Source: Bradyrhizobium sp. MOS002 (GTDB taxonomy: Bacteria; Pseudomonadota; Alphaproteobacteria; Rhizobiales; Xanthobacteraceae). Taken from it: a stretch of DNA of 64,000 nucleotides. Below the pieces are notes generated by a model. The model made no database searches, had not been told where the DNA came from, and saw only the letters and a list, made by a program, of their open reading frames with translations. A program made the translations under genes and the position numbers. The stretch covers positions 1-64,000 of the forward strand of contig NZ_PYFX01000011.1 of NCBI RefSeq assembly GCF_003020115.1, read 5' to 3'. Positions 43,584 through 52,059 of the stretch are shown piece after piece; position 1 is the stretch's first letter; the number at the start of each line of letters is the position of its first letter.

Positions 43584-45773
43584 GTGGCCGCGGAAGGCTT
43601 TGCACGTCGGGGGTATTGGCCCGGACGAGTGGTGAAGACATTGGGGCTTGCTGCAAAACAGACGGTCATTTTGGCGCGCCCGCCGCTCGCAAGCGGCACA
43701 GACGGCATTTTGACTGTCGGAGTGGCGCTGGCCTATTTTCTTACCGCGAGGCTGAGCCTTGCATTGCTGGACCCGACCGATGGTGTCGCCGTATTCTGGC
43801 CAGCGGGGGGAGTGGCCTCAGGGATTTTGATTGTCCTTGGTCCTGCATCACAGCTGCCTGTCGTCTTCGGAGTGGCAGCTGCAACGATCGCGGCCAACCT
43901 GCTAGGCGATCGCAACATCTGGAGTTCGCTGTTCTTTGCTGTCACGAACGCCGGTGAAGTCGTCATCATCGCGGGCCTGATTCACCGCTTTTGTGGATCT
44001 CCATTCGAGTTGAATGAACTGCGCAGGGTACTGGCACTATTTGCCGTAACCGGTATTGCAACGAGCGTCTCCGGCCTTGGTGGTATAGCAATATTTGCGC
44101 TGTTTCACGGGTCGGCTGCGTCACCAGCGGTGATCTGGTTTCACTGGTTCTCATCTGCCGTGATTGGGGTTATTGCGGTGACGCCGCTCGCAATCGGGCT
44201 GGCGTCCTTGGCGCGCAACCCGCCGCCGCGGTGGGAGGCTGCGGAGGGCGTTTTGGCCCTAGGCGTGGTGTCCCTCGTATGCGCATTGGTGGCTTTCTTG
44301 CCCAATGAGCCCTGGACCGCGGTGCTGGCGGTGGGCGCACTCTGCCCGCTTCTGATCTGGATCGCAGCCCGCCTTCGTCCAGCGTTCACCGCGATTGCCA
44401 CGTTCTTCTGTTCGACCACGGTCGTCTGGACCACAACCTTCACAATCGGCATTTTCGGGGACCCACGTCTGTCGACCGGAGAGCGTGTGCTGACGGCCCA
44501 GGCCACCATCCTCGCGATCACCCTAGGTGCTCTGGTGCTTGCGGCCCTGTTTAGCGAGCGCAGGCTTCACCATGACGCCATTCTGGAGAGGGAGTCCCGA
44601 TTGCAGGACGCTTTGGAATCGGCAAAATTGGCCGATCGCGCCAAATCGAGCTTTCTTGCTGCGGCAAGCCATGACTTGCGCCAGCCATTGCAGACCCTGA
44701 AACTTCTGCAGGCAGCGCTTGAATCGCATCAGCCAATCGGTGAAGCGCGCGATCTTGTCGCTGACATCGGAAGCTCGCTGGATACCATGACCAGCATCCT
44801 CTCCAGCCTGCTCGATGTGAACAAGCTGGACTCCGGAAACCTGCGTCCATCCGTGAGCGAGTTTTCGCTAAGTGATATTTTCGAGCCGCTCGCTAAGGAT
44901 TTCGCCGCATCTGTGCAGGCAAGGGGACTCCGACTGCGCGTTGCGCGTTCCGGCCTCATCATCCGCAGCGACAGCCGCATGCTTGCGGAGATGATCCGCA
45001 ATCTCTTGTCGAATGCGGTCCGATACACTGACCGGGGGCGAATCCTGCTTGGATGCCGACGAGTCGGCGACAAAGTTCGCATCGAGGTCTGGGACAGCGG
45101 CGTCGGTATCACCGAAGACCAACTTCCGCACATATTCGATGAGTACTACCGAGGCACCGATGGCGCCGAGCGAGGCGGCTTTGGGCTGGGCCTTGCAATC
45201 GTCAAACGGCTTGGAGAAATCCTGGATCACAGGGTTGAAGTGCGTTCCGTGCCGGGGAAAGGTACACGGTTTTTCATCGAGGTTCCGCGCGGTCAATCCG
45301 GCGTTAATGTGCCGGAAGCGGCGTCCCCGGTGCGTCCTTGCGATGATGCCTTCCTGGGCAGCGTTCTCGTGATCGAGGACGAGGCGTCCGTGCGCTCGGC
45401 GCTCCGGAGATTGTTGAAGGCGAGAGGGATTGAAGCCACCATCGTTGCAACGGCGGGAGAGGCCTTGACACTAATCAAAGAACAGGGTCTGCGCCCGGAT
45501 GTGCTTCTGTGTGACTACAATCTTCGTGGCTCGTCGGATGGCATCGAAACCGTTAGGCGCCTGCGTGTCGCCCTTGGCCGGAACCTACCGACCGTCGTGA
45601 TGACGGGCGACACCAGATTGCAAACGGTGAACCTGATTTCCGCCCAAGGTATCGCTGTCCTGATCAAGCCCTTCTTGGCCGAAGAACTTCTAGACGCTCT
45701 ACGAGGCCAGCAGAAGCTAGTAGCCACCGAGAGGACATCATACCATTCAGTTGCTGGGCTACCGCAGCGCTAA
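43584..45773 (+). CDS. MASE1-domain hybrid histidine kinase
   Basis: This 729-residue sensor has an N-terminal MASE1-type integral membrane sensor of about eight helices (about 42-325, with AVFWPAGGVASGIL). Then come a histidine kinase domain with His363 in ASHDLRQPLQ, the N box IRNLLSNAVRYT, G1 DSGVGIT and G2 GGFGLGLAIVKRLG. A C-terminal receiver domain has Asp644 in LLCDYNLRG. The start is uncertain: the listed GTG at 43584 lacks a clear ribosome site, and GTG codons at 43629-43634 are alternatives. Third codon positions look less GC-rich than in the neighbours, which may point to later acquisition. No partner regulator is adjacent. Confidence 0.88.
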   Translation: MAAEGFARRGYWPGRVVKTLGLAAKQTVILARPPLASGTDGILTVGVALAYFLTARLSLALLDPTDGVAVFWPAGGVASGILIVLGPASQLPVVFGVAAATIAANLLGDRNIWSSLFFAVTNAGEVVIIAGLIHRFCGSPFELNELRRVLALFAVTGIATSVSGLGGIAIFALFHGSAASPAVIWFHWFSSAVIGVIAVTPLAIGLASLARNPPPRWEAAEGVLALGVVSLVCALVAFLPNEPWTAVLAVGALCPLLIWIAARLRPAFTAIATFFCSTTVVWTTTFTIGIFGDPRLSTGERVLTAQATILAITLGALVLAALFSERRLHHDAILERESRLQDALESAKLADRAKSSFLAAASHDLRQPLQTLKLLQAALESHQPIGEARDLVADIGSSLDTMTSILSSLLDVNKLDSGNLRPSVSEFSLSDIFEPLAKDFAASVQARGLRLRVARSGLIIRSDSRMLAEMIRNLLSNAVRYTDRGRILLGCRRVGDKVRIEVWDSGVGITEDQLPHIFDEYYRGTDGAERGGFGLGLAIVKRLGEILDHRVEVRSVPGKGTRFFIEVPRGQSGVNVPEAASPVRPCDDAFLGSVLVIEDEASVRSALRRLLKARGIEATIVATAGEALTLIKEQGLRPDVLLCDYNLRGSSDGIETVRRLRVALGRNLPTVVMTGDTRLQTVNLISAQGIAVLIKPFLAEELLDALRGQQKLVATERTSYHSVAGLPQR

Positions 45774-45869
45774 TGATACTAAATGATATCCGCGATGTCC
45801 GTTCACGGAAGGCGAAACTCCTTGTTGGTTGGGCCCTACTGACTCTCAGACCTGCTTGATGGCGCGCAT

Positions 45870-46560
45870 CGTGTCGCGGTGACGACATAGTGCGTCCGGG
45901 CGCTGGTGGCTGGGCCAGTTCGTGCGGGGACCGCGCGACCTGCGCAGTTTATGTAAGCAACCAGCGTGTGCTGCTGAGCCGGGGCCCCGTCGGGCAAAAC
46001 ACCGCCACGCCGTCAATCCCATCTCGCAAAAATATTCTACTTTACCGAAATTCGGAATTGCGGCATAAGTCGACGCAGCCCGGCCCGACGAAGAGGGGCG
46101 GTTCGCGAGTCGTTCGAAACGCGGGCCGGGTTGCGGTGGACGCGACAGCGTCGCGTACGAGAGGCCGAGGGCAGGGCGGATTGCTCTCCGTGAGCCCGGG
46201 GCTTCGTGCGGACGAGCGGCGCTGTGTGCGTACGGCAAAACCGTGTGGTCCTGGCCGTCGTTGCTACGGCCAAGTCTTGGCGGATGCGGCATTCGCGTCA
46301 ACCGGCGTGGTGTCGGCAACTTTCGCTGGAGCGAGGGAGGCCAGAACGAACTCGGCTCCCGGGAGATCACGGCATAAGCCGTCCAACCATTGCGCAGGGA
46401 AGGCCGTGTGTTGGGCTTCACCTGTATGCCGCTGTGCAGTCCTTTTGCGCTACATGCGCACAGCGGACCGTGGGTGCCAGCCGGCACCCGGCCTTCCCTG
46501 CGCCCTCTTTTTTACGGGGCGACGGAGAGAGCATAGCTCGGGCGAAATGCGTCGCGAGGA
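45870..46560. repeat. Probable long dispersed intergenic repeat of Bradyrhizobiaceae
   Basis: This stretch has no credible gene on either strand. It contains segments I recall from a long element repeated in Bradyrhizobium and Rhodopseudomonas genomes (gtgtgcgtacggcaaaaccg; ccattgcgcagggaaggccg; ctgtatgctgctgtg-like sequence). It ends in cggcacccggccttccctgcgccctctttttt, where gggtgccagccggcaccc forms a hairpin before a T-run. Only one copy is in the window, so the repeat nature rests on memory and not on the sequence itself. It occupies most of the gap 45774-46897. Confidence 0.5.
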
Positions 46561-46621
46561 TGCGAAGGCGTGTCTGCGATTTGAAATGTGAGTTGGAGAA
46601 TGACGTCGATGCCCCTTGCTC

Positions 46622-46701
46622 CGTCATTGCGAGCGCAGCGAAGCAATCCAGTCTGTCACTGCGGAGGGATTCTGGATTGCTTCGCTGCGCTCGCAATGAC
46701 G
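46622..46701. repeat. Palindromic intergenic repeat, copy R8
   Basis: An 80-base copy with two short arms of the cgtcattgcgagcgcagcg type, between the long dispersed repeat and another palindrome in the gene-free region 45774-46897. Confidence 0.92.
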
Positions 46702-46735
46702 AGGTAGAGAGAGTGAGAAAATGTCTCCCCAACGT

Positions 46736-46850
46736 CGTCCTGGCGAAAGCCAGGACCCATTACCCCAGGAAGTGGTTTGGTGGGCGGTACATGCCCCGGA
46801 GTCTTTTCGATGGATCACGCGGTATGGGTCCTGGCCTTCGCCAGGATGAC
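46736..46850. repeat. Third-type palindrome (cgtcctggcgaaagccagg...)
   Basis: A 115-base element starts cgtcctggcgaaagccaggaccc and ends gggtcctggccttcgccaggatgac. The outer arms are inverted complements with small inner hairpins (cctggcgaaagccagg). It lies 48 bases before the stop of the leftward MoxR gene. Confidence 0.85.
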
Positions 46851-46897
46851 ACCGGTGATTTGGCCGATTGCCCGCCCGCAACTCAGAGGGGTCGAAC

Positions 46898-47740
46898 CTA
46901 CACTTCCCGTCGGCTCAGAAACGCCAGCCGCTCGAACAGATGCACGTCCTGCTCGTTCTTGAGCAGCGCGCCATGCAGCGGCGGGATCAGCTTGCGCGGG
47001 TCGCGCTCGCGCAACTGCTCCACGCTCATGTCTTCATTGAGCAGCAGCTTGAGCCAGTCGAGCAGCTCGGAGGTCGACGGCTTCTTCTTCAGGCCGGGCA
47101 CTTCGCGGACCTCGAAGAAGATGCGCAGGGCTTCTTCGACCAGCCGCTTCTTGATGCCGGGGAAGTGGACGTCGACGATCCGGGTCATGGTGTCGGCGTC
47201 GGGGAATTTGATGTAGTGGAAGAAGCAGCGGCGCAGGAACGCGTCCGGCAGCTCCTTCTCGTTGTTGGAGGTGATCATCATGATCGGGCGCTGCTTGGCC
47301 TTGATCGTCTCGCCGGTCTCGTAGACATGGAATTCCATGCGGTCGAGCTCGAGCAACAGATCGTTCGGGAATTCGATGTCGGCCTTGTCGATCTCGTCGA
47401 TCAGCAGCACCGGGCGCTGCTCGGCGGTGAAGGCATCCCAAAGCTTGCCGCGCTTGATGTAGTTCTTGATGTCGGACACGCGGGCATCGCCGAGCTGGCT
47501 GTCGCGCAGGCGCGACACCGCGTCGTATTCGTAGAGGCCCTGCTGCGCCTTGGTGGTGGACTTGATGTGCCAGGTCAGAAGCGGGGCGTTCAGTGCCTTC
47601 GCCACTTCCTCCGCCAGCACCGTCTTGCCGGTGCCGGGCTCGCCCTTGATGAGCAGCGGGCGCTCCAGCACGATCGAGGCGTTGACCGCGACCTTGAGAT
47701 CGTCGGTCGCAACATAGTCCTTGGTGCCGGTAAATTTCAT
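46898..47740 (-). CDS. MoxR-type AAA+ ATPase
   Basis: This 280-residue AAA+ ATPase of the MoxR/CoxD group acts as a chaperone with VWA-domain partners in metal-center assembly or complex maturation. Walker A is GEPGTGKTVLAEE (about 33-45), Walker B is VLLIDEIDKAD, sensor 1 is MMITSNNEKE, and the arginine finger lies in FLRRCFF. The partner VWA gene is at 48204, in the opposite direction, with a small membrane-protein gene between them. The protein is the length of the compact CoxD-like subgroup. Confidence 0.93.
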   Translation of the reverse strand: MKFTGTKDYVATDDLKVAVNASIVLERPLLIKGEPGTGKTVLAEEVAKALNAPLLTWHIKSTTKAQQGLYEYDAVSRLRDSQLGDARVSDIKNYIKRGKLWDAFTAEQRPVLLIDEIDKADIEFPNDLLLELDRMEFHVYETGETIKAKQRPIMMITSNNEKELPDAFLRRCFFHYIKFPDADTMTRIVDVHFPGIKKRLVEEALRIFFEVREVPGLKKKPSTSELLDWLKLLLNEDMSVEQLRERDPRKLIPPLHGALLKNEQDVHLFERLAFLSRREV

Positions 47741-47791
47741 TGCGCGTCCTTGTTGGTCGTCGGCCGGGGCGCTGGCCCCGGTCGCGACATG

Positions 47792-47818
47792 GGAACGGCC
47801 GCGCGTGGCGGCCGTTCC
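47792..47818. terminator. Possible hairpin between the YeaQ-type gene and moxR
   Basis: An 11-base perfect stem (ggaacggccgc / gcggccgttcc) with a 5-base loop lies after the leftward YeaQ-type gene and before moxR. There is no T-run, so it may be a weak terminator or an mRNA processing structure. Confidence 0.35.
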
Positions 47819-47834
47819 TGGTTCGGTCAGGCTT

Positions 47835-48095
47835 TCAGACCCGTTTTATCAGCGAAAGGATGACGAGCACAATCACCGCGCCGATCGTGGCATCCACGAT
47901 GGCCCCGACCGTGCCCGTTGCGAGCTGGATATGCAGTTGAGGCAGAATCCAGCTCGCCACGAGTGCACCGATGATGCCGACGACGATGTTGCCGATCAGC
48001 CCAAATCCCGCCCCATGGACAATCTTGCCGGCAAGCCAGCCTGCGATCGCGCCGATGATGAGCGCTGCGAGAATTCCCATTGCAAACGTCCCCAA
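47835..48095 (-). CDS. GlsB/YeaQ/YmgE family small membrane protein
   Basis: This 86-residue protein has three hydrophobic segments with the glycine-rich pattern of the transglycosylase-associated (YeaQ/YmgE) family: AALIIGAIAGWLAGKIV, FGLIGNIVVGIIGALVASWIL and a C-terminal VDATIGAVIVLVILSLIKRV. These proteins are small inner-membrane stress proteins without a proven enzymatic role. The start could be Met1 at 48095 or Met6 at 48080. It lies between the divergently oriented moxR and VWA genes, on the moxR strand. Confidence 0.9.
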   Translation of the reverse strand: MGTFAMGILAALIIGAIAGWLAGKIVHGAGFGLIGNIVVGIIGALVASWILPQLHIQLATGTVGAIVDATIGAVIVLVILSLIKRV

Positions 48096-48203
48096 AACAA
48101 CCCCGCGAGACCGCCAATTCTAGAGCAAAAAGCCTCCCGGTCCGGCGCAGAGCGATGGCCTGCGCCCCTTGACGTTCGCCCCCCGACGGGCAATCTGTCA
48201 CCC

Positions 48204-49379
48204 ATGTTCCTGCAATTCTTCACTTCTCTGCGCGATGCGCAGGTCCCCGTGACGCTGCGCGAATACCTCACGCTGATGGAGGCGCTCGACGCTGACCTCG
48301 CGGACTACTCGGTCGAGAATTTCTACTATCTCTCGCGCACCTCGCTGGTGAAAGACGAGCGCAACCTCGACAAGTTCGACCGCGTCTTCGGCACCGTCTT
48401 CAAGGGGCTGGAAAGCCTGCTCGACGCCATGGAAGGGGCCGAGATCCCCGAAGAGTGGCTGAAGAAGCTCGCCGAGAAATACCTGACGGACGACGAGAAG
48501 AAGCAGATCGAGGCCATGGGCTGGGACAAGCTCATGGAGACCCTGAAGAAGCGCCTCGAGGAGCAGAAGGGCCGCCATCAGGGCGGAAGCAAGTGGATCG
48601 GCACGGCCGGCACCTCGCCGTTCGGCGCCCACGGCTACAATCCCGAAGGCATCCGCATCGGCCAGGACAAGAACCGCAACAACCGCGCCGTGAAGGTGTG
48701 GGACAAGCGCGAGTTCAAGGACCTCGACGGCAATGTCGAGCTCGGCATTCGCAACATCAAGGTGGCATTGCGCCGCCTGCGCAAGTTCGCGCGCACCGGC
48801 GCGCCTGATGAGCTCGATCTCGACACCACCATCCGCGAGACCGCCAATCACGGCTATCTCGACGTGCACATGCGGCCCGAGCGCCGCAATGCCGTGAAGC
48901 TGCTGGTGTTCTTCGACATCGGCGGCTCGATGGACGCGCATATCGAGCAGGTCGAGGAGCTGTTCTCGGCGGCGAAGAGCGAGTTCAAGCACATGGAGTA
49001 TTTCTACTTCCACAACTGCCTCTATGAGGGCGTGTGGAAGCAGAACAAGCGCCGCTTCACCGACCGCACCCCGACCTGGGACGTGCTGCATAAATACCCG
49101 CACGACTACAAGATCGTGTTCGTCGGCGACGCCTCGATGAGCCCTTACGAGATCATGGTGCCCGGCGGCTCGGTCGAGCACGTCAACGAGGAGCCCGGCT
49201 CGGTCTGGCTCGACCGCATCATCCGCACCTATCCGCATTCGGTGTGGCTCAATCCTGTGCAGCAGAAGCACTGGGATTATTCGGAATCCACCACCATCAT
49301 CAAACGCATCTTCGCCAACCGCATGTATCCGATCACGATCGAGGGGCTCGAGGGTGCGATGAAGGAATTGACGCACTAG
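48204..49379 (+). CDS. VWA domain protein (CoxE-like) partner of MoxR
   Basis: This 391-residue cytoplasmic protein has an N-terminal helical region (about 1-150), a linker, and a C-terminal von Willebrand A domain starting at VKLLVFFDIGGSMDAH (about residue 230). The metal-binding motif is D-I-G-G-S rather than the usual D-x-S-x-S, so the first serine is glycine. MoxR-VWA pairs assemble or activate metalloenzymes and other complexes. Here the MoxR gene is close by but divergent. The start at 48204 was chosen because the frame opens far upstream through the neighbouring genes. Confidence 0.9.
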   Translation: MFLQFFTSLRDAQVPVTLREYLTLMEALDADLADYSVENFYYLSRTSLVKDERNLDKFDRVFGTVFKGLESLLDAMEGAEIPEEWLKKLAEKYLTDDEKKQIEAMGWDKLMETLKKRLEEQKGRHQGGSKWIGTAGTSPFGAHGYNPEGIRIGQDKNRNNRAVKVWDKREFKDLDGNVELGIRNIKVALRRLRKFARTGAPDELDLDTTIRETANHGYLDVHMRPERRNAVKLLVFFDIGGSMDAHIEQVEELFSAAKSEFKHMEYFYFHNCLYEGVWKQNKRRFTDRTPTWDVLHKYPHDYKIVFVGDASMSPYEIMVPGGSVEHVNEEPGSVWLDRIIRTYPHSVWLNPVQQKHWDYSESTTIIKRIFANRMYPITIEGLEGAMKELTH

Positions 49380-49424
49380 CTGTTGTCATTCCGGGGCTCG
49401 CGTAGCGAAGAGAAGGGAAGACAC

Positions 49425-49838
49425 ATGGCCCAGACCATCACCCGCGGCATCAAGGCGCTGATCGACGAGGCCAATGCCGAGATCGAGACGCTCACCGCCA
49501 AGGACGCCATCGAGATCTCGAAGAACGGTGACGTCGTCATCGTCGATATCCGCGATCCCCGCGAGATCGAGCGTGACGGCCGCATCCCCGGCGCGTTCGC
49601 CTGCACCCGCGGCATGCTCGAATTCTGGATCGATCCGCAGAGCCCGTATGCGAAGCCGGTGTTCCAGGAGGACAAGAAGTTTGTGTTCCATTGCGCCGGC
49701 GGCTTGCGCTCTGCGCTCGCCGCCAAGACCGCGCAGGACATGGGCCTCAAGCCCGTCGCCCACATCGCCGGCGGCTACGCCGCCTGGCGAGACGCCGGCG
49801 GGCCGACCCAACAGTGGGAGCCGAAGAACAAGGGGTGA
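49425..49838 (+). CDS. Rhodanese-like sulfurtransferase
   Basis: This 137-residue single-domain rhodanese begins with a short helical extension (MAQTITRGIKALIDEANAEI). The domain then runs VVIVDIRDPREIERDGRIPGA, and the active-site loop FHCAGGLRSALAA carries the catalytic cysteine. The family transfers sulfane sulfur from thiosulfate or persulfides. The start at 49425 gives the natural domain boundary. It lies 45 bases after the VWA gene and precedes a second sulfurtransferase. Confidence 0.92.
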   Translation: MAQTITRGIKALIDEANAEIETLTAKDAIEISKNGDVVIVDIRDPREIERDGRIPGAFACTRGMLEFWIDPQSPYAKPVFQEDKKFVFHCAGGLRSALAAKTAQDMGLKPVAHIAGGYAAWRDAGGPTQQWEPKNKG

Positions 49839-49857
49839 GGGCCTCGCTCTCTCCACT

Positions 49858-49977
49858 CGTCATTCCCCGCGAAAGCGGGGAATCCAGTGCGCCGCGGCCT
49901 ATCGGTTGAAGCACAATCGTCTCGGCGTACTGGATCGCCCGTTCCTGGTGCGCAATTGCGCACTGCCGGGCGATGAC
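49858..49977. repeat. Fourth-type palindromic repeat (cgtcattccccgcgaaagcgggg...)
   Basis: An approximately 120-base element begins cgtcattccccgcgaaagcgggg, an 8-base stem closed by a GAAA tetraloop. It ends with the complementary-type segment cgcccg ... cgggcgatgac. It fills the gap between the two sulfurtransferase genes. The outer cgtcat/atgac ends resemble those of R1-R8, but the interior differs. Confidence 0.7.
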
Positions 49978-50045
49978 AGCGGAATTTGCCGCGATCAACC
50001 TCTCTCGCGCCGCGCGCGCACCGTAATGACTGCAAGGAAAAGCCG

Positions 50046-50903
50046 ATGACCACCCCCACCGATCCTCTCGTCTCCACCGAATGGCTGGCCGCCCACATCA
50101 ACGATGCCAACGTCAAGGTGCTCGACGCCAGCTTCAAGCTGCCGGGCGTGCTGCCATTGCCGAAGGACGACTATCTCGCCGCGCATCTGCCGGGCGCGGT
50201 GTTCTTCGACGTCGATGCGGTCTCGGACCATTCCAACCCGCTGCCGCACATGTATCCGAGCGCCGAGCAGTTCGGCCGCGACGTCGGTCATCTCGGCATC
50301 TCCAACGCCGACACTGTCGTGATCTATGATGCCGGCGGCTGGGTCGCCGCTCCCCGCGCGTGGTGGATGTTCCTGGCTTTCGGCCATAGCAATGTCCGCA
50401 TCCTCAATGGCGGCCTGAAGAAGTGGCGTGCCGAAGGGCGTGCGACCGACACTGGCGAGACGAAGCCGAAGCCGGCGACGTTCAAGGCGAGCTACGATTC
50501 AAAACGCGTGCGCAGCATGCAGCAACTGATCGCCAACGTCGAAAGCCGTGCCGAGCAGGTCATCGACGCGCGCGCCGCCGACCGGTTCGAGGGCCGCGCG
50601 CCTGAGCCGCGCGCGGGCATCCGCTCCGGCCATATCCCGGGCGCGCGCAACGTGCCCTACAATCTCCTGTTCGACGCAGCGACCGGCACGATGAGGCCGC
50701 TCGACGATCTCCGCGCCGCCTTCGCGAACGCCGGCGTCAAGCTCGATGCGCCGATCGTGACGAGCTGCGGCTCCGGCGTCTCGGCCGGCGTGCTGACGCT
50801 GGCGCTCTATCGCCTCGGCATCACCGACACCGCGCTTTACGACGGTTCATGGTCGGAATGGGGGCAGGAAAAGGGACCGCCGATCGCGACGGGGCCGGCG
50901 TAA
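50046..50903 (+). CDS. sseA: 3-mercaptopyruvate sulfurtransferase
   Basis: This 285-residue two-domain rhodanese of the SseA type transfers sulfur from 3-mercaptopyruvate. The N-terminal inactive domain (VLDASFKLPG, HLPGAVFFDVDAVSDH, VVIYDAGG) is followed by the catalytic domain with RSGHIPGARNVPYN and the active-site loop TSCGSGVSAG. That loop is the CG[S/T]GV signature that separates mercaptopyruvate from thiosulfate sulfurtransferases. The start at 50046 gives the family length. It is downstream of the single-domain rhodanese, separated by a palindromic repeat. Confidence 0.93.
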   Translation: MTTPTDPLVSTEWLAAHINDANVKVLDASFKLPGVLPLPKDDYLAAHLPGAVFFDVDAVSDHSNPLPHMYPSAEQFGRDVGHLGISNADTVVIYDAGGWVAAPRAWWMFLAFGHSNVRILNGGLKKWRAEGRATDTGETKPKPATFKASYDSKRVRSMQQLIANVESRAEQVIDARAADRFEGRAPEPRAGIRSGHIPGARNVPYNLLFDAATGTMRPLDDLRAAFANAGVKLDAPIVTSCGSGVSAGVLTLALYRLGITDTALYDGSWSEWGQEKGPPIATGPA

Positions 50904-50905
50904 CC

Positions 50906-51784
50906 CTACTGGCGTGCGCGCGCGGTCGTCGTTGCGGCGAGCGTGGGTTGCGGCTGCCCGAACGGATCGAGCTGCTGAACCGGCGGCGGTGGACGCCGGA
51001 CGATGCGGCGGCGCTTCTTCACCCGATGCGCCCGCGGCTTGGTCGCCTTGCTCTCCGGCGAATTGCTGTCGGCCTTAGAGTCGGCCTTGGCCTTCGCCGG
51101 CGGATCCTTCCAGGCCGTCGTCGCCGGGTCGTTCAATGCGGCGAACTTCGCGCTCGCCATGTCGAACGTGGACGAAGCCGAGGCTCCGTTGGGGGCGGCA
51201 GGTGTTGGTTTGCTCGTGAGAGCGATCGAAACGGGCTTGGCCTCGGCGATGGATGCGCTGGCGTCGGCCGGAGTGAGCGTGTTGCTTGAGGCTGGCGCCG
51301 CGGCGTCCGTCGTCGTCTCGGCCTTGGCATTGGCCGGTTCGGCCGGGACCTCAACCGAAGGTGCAACGACTTGCGGCTGACCGTCGGTCCCGGTGGTCAC
51401 CGCCGCGACCTGCTCGGGCTCGCTAACCGGCAATCCGATCGTCGGCACCCGGTCACGCAGCGACGGCGCGACCTCGGTCGCCTCCGGCTCGGCGCGGAGG
51501 GCCGCGAGCACCGGCTGGGCCGGTTCGGGAGCTTGGGCAAACACCTGCTCCTGCGGACCATTCCGCCAGGAGGGGTTGCTGACATACTGTTCGTGGCTCG
51601 CCCGCAGCAGCGCGGCGGCGCCCAGGCCGAACACCAGGATGGAGGCTGACAGCAGGATCGCGGCAAACAGGAAGCGAAAGCCGGGAAGCATCGAGGGATT
51701 GCGAATTTCCGCCCCGGCGGCGAAGTGGCCAGGGCCCATGAGCCATCTGAACGCGGTGACGGTACTGCTTGCCGCGTTCGCCAC
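50906..51784 (-). CDS. Membrane-anchored low-complexity protein of unknown function
   Basis: This 292-residue protein has one N-terminal hydrophobic segment (FLFAAILLSASILVFGLGAAALL, about 38-60). A long Ala/Pro/Glu/Thr-rich, probably disordered region follows, with a basic KKRRRIVRRPPPP stretch near the C-terminus. It may be an inner-membrane protein with a periplasmic tail. No domain is recognised. An internal start at Met17 (MGPGHFA) or Met32 (MLPGFRF) is as likely as the listed one. It is convergent with sseA and divergent from the L,D-transpeptidase gene. Confidence 0.7.
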   Translation of the reverse strand: MANAASSTVTAFRWLMGPGHFAAGAEIRNPSMLPGFRFLFAAILLSASILVFGLGAAALLRASHEQYVSNPSWRNGPQEQVFAQAPEPAQPVLAALRAEPEATEVAPSLRDRVPTIGLPVSEPEQVAAVTTGTDGQPQVVAPSVEVPAEPANAKAETTTDAAAPASSNTLTPADASASIAEAKPVSIALTSKPTPAAPNGASASSTFDMASAKFAALNDPATTAWKDPPAKAKADSKADSNSPESKATKPRAHRVKKRRRIVRRPPPPVQQLDPFGQPQPTLAATTTARARQ

Positions 51785-52059
51785 GCGGGGGATCGAAGCT
51801 CAAAACGGGAGGCGAATCAGGCTGATTCGAACATACCGCAACGATTCCGCGCTGTTCCGTAAAAAACGGAGCCGGCGACTCCGGCGATCTCGGGCGTGGC
51901 CTGATTTTCGTCCCGTGATGCAAGGAGGCAACGGTAGTCTTGCGGATCACAAATCGGCAAATCAGGCACAAATCCGCCTGTCATGTCTTGAATGTGCCGC
52001 TATCTTCGGTCATCTGGCCGTTAACGGTCCGGACGGGGCCCGGGGACTATACAAGAGCG

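Noticed and set aside
45846..46487. A 213-codon minus-strand open frame in the gene-free region
   Set aside because: Its composition (many Arg, Pro, His and Ser, no hydrophobic pattern) is that of a spurious frame in GC-rich DNA, and it lies in what I believe is a dispersed repeat.
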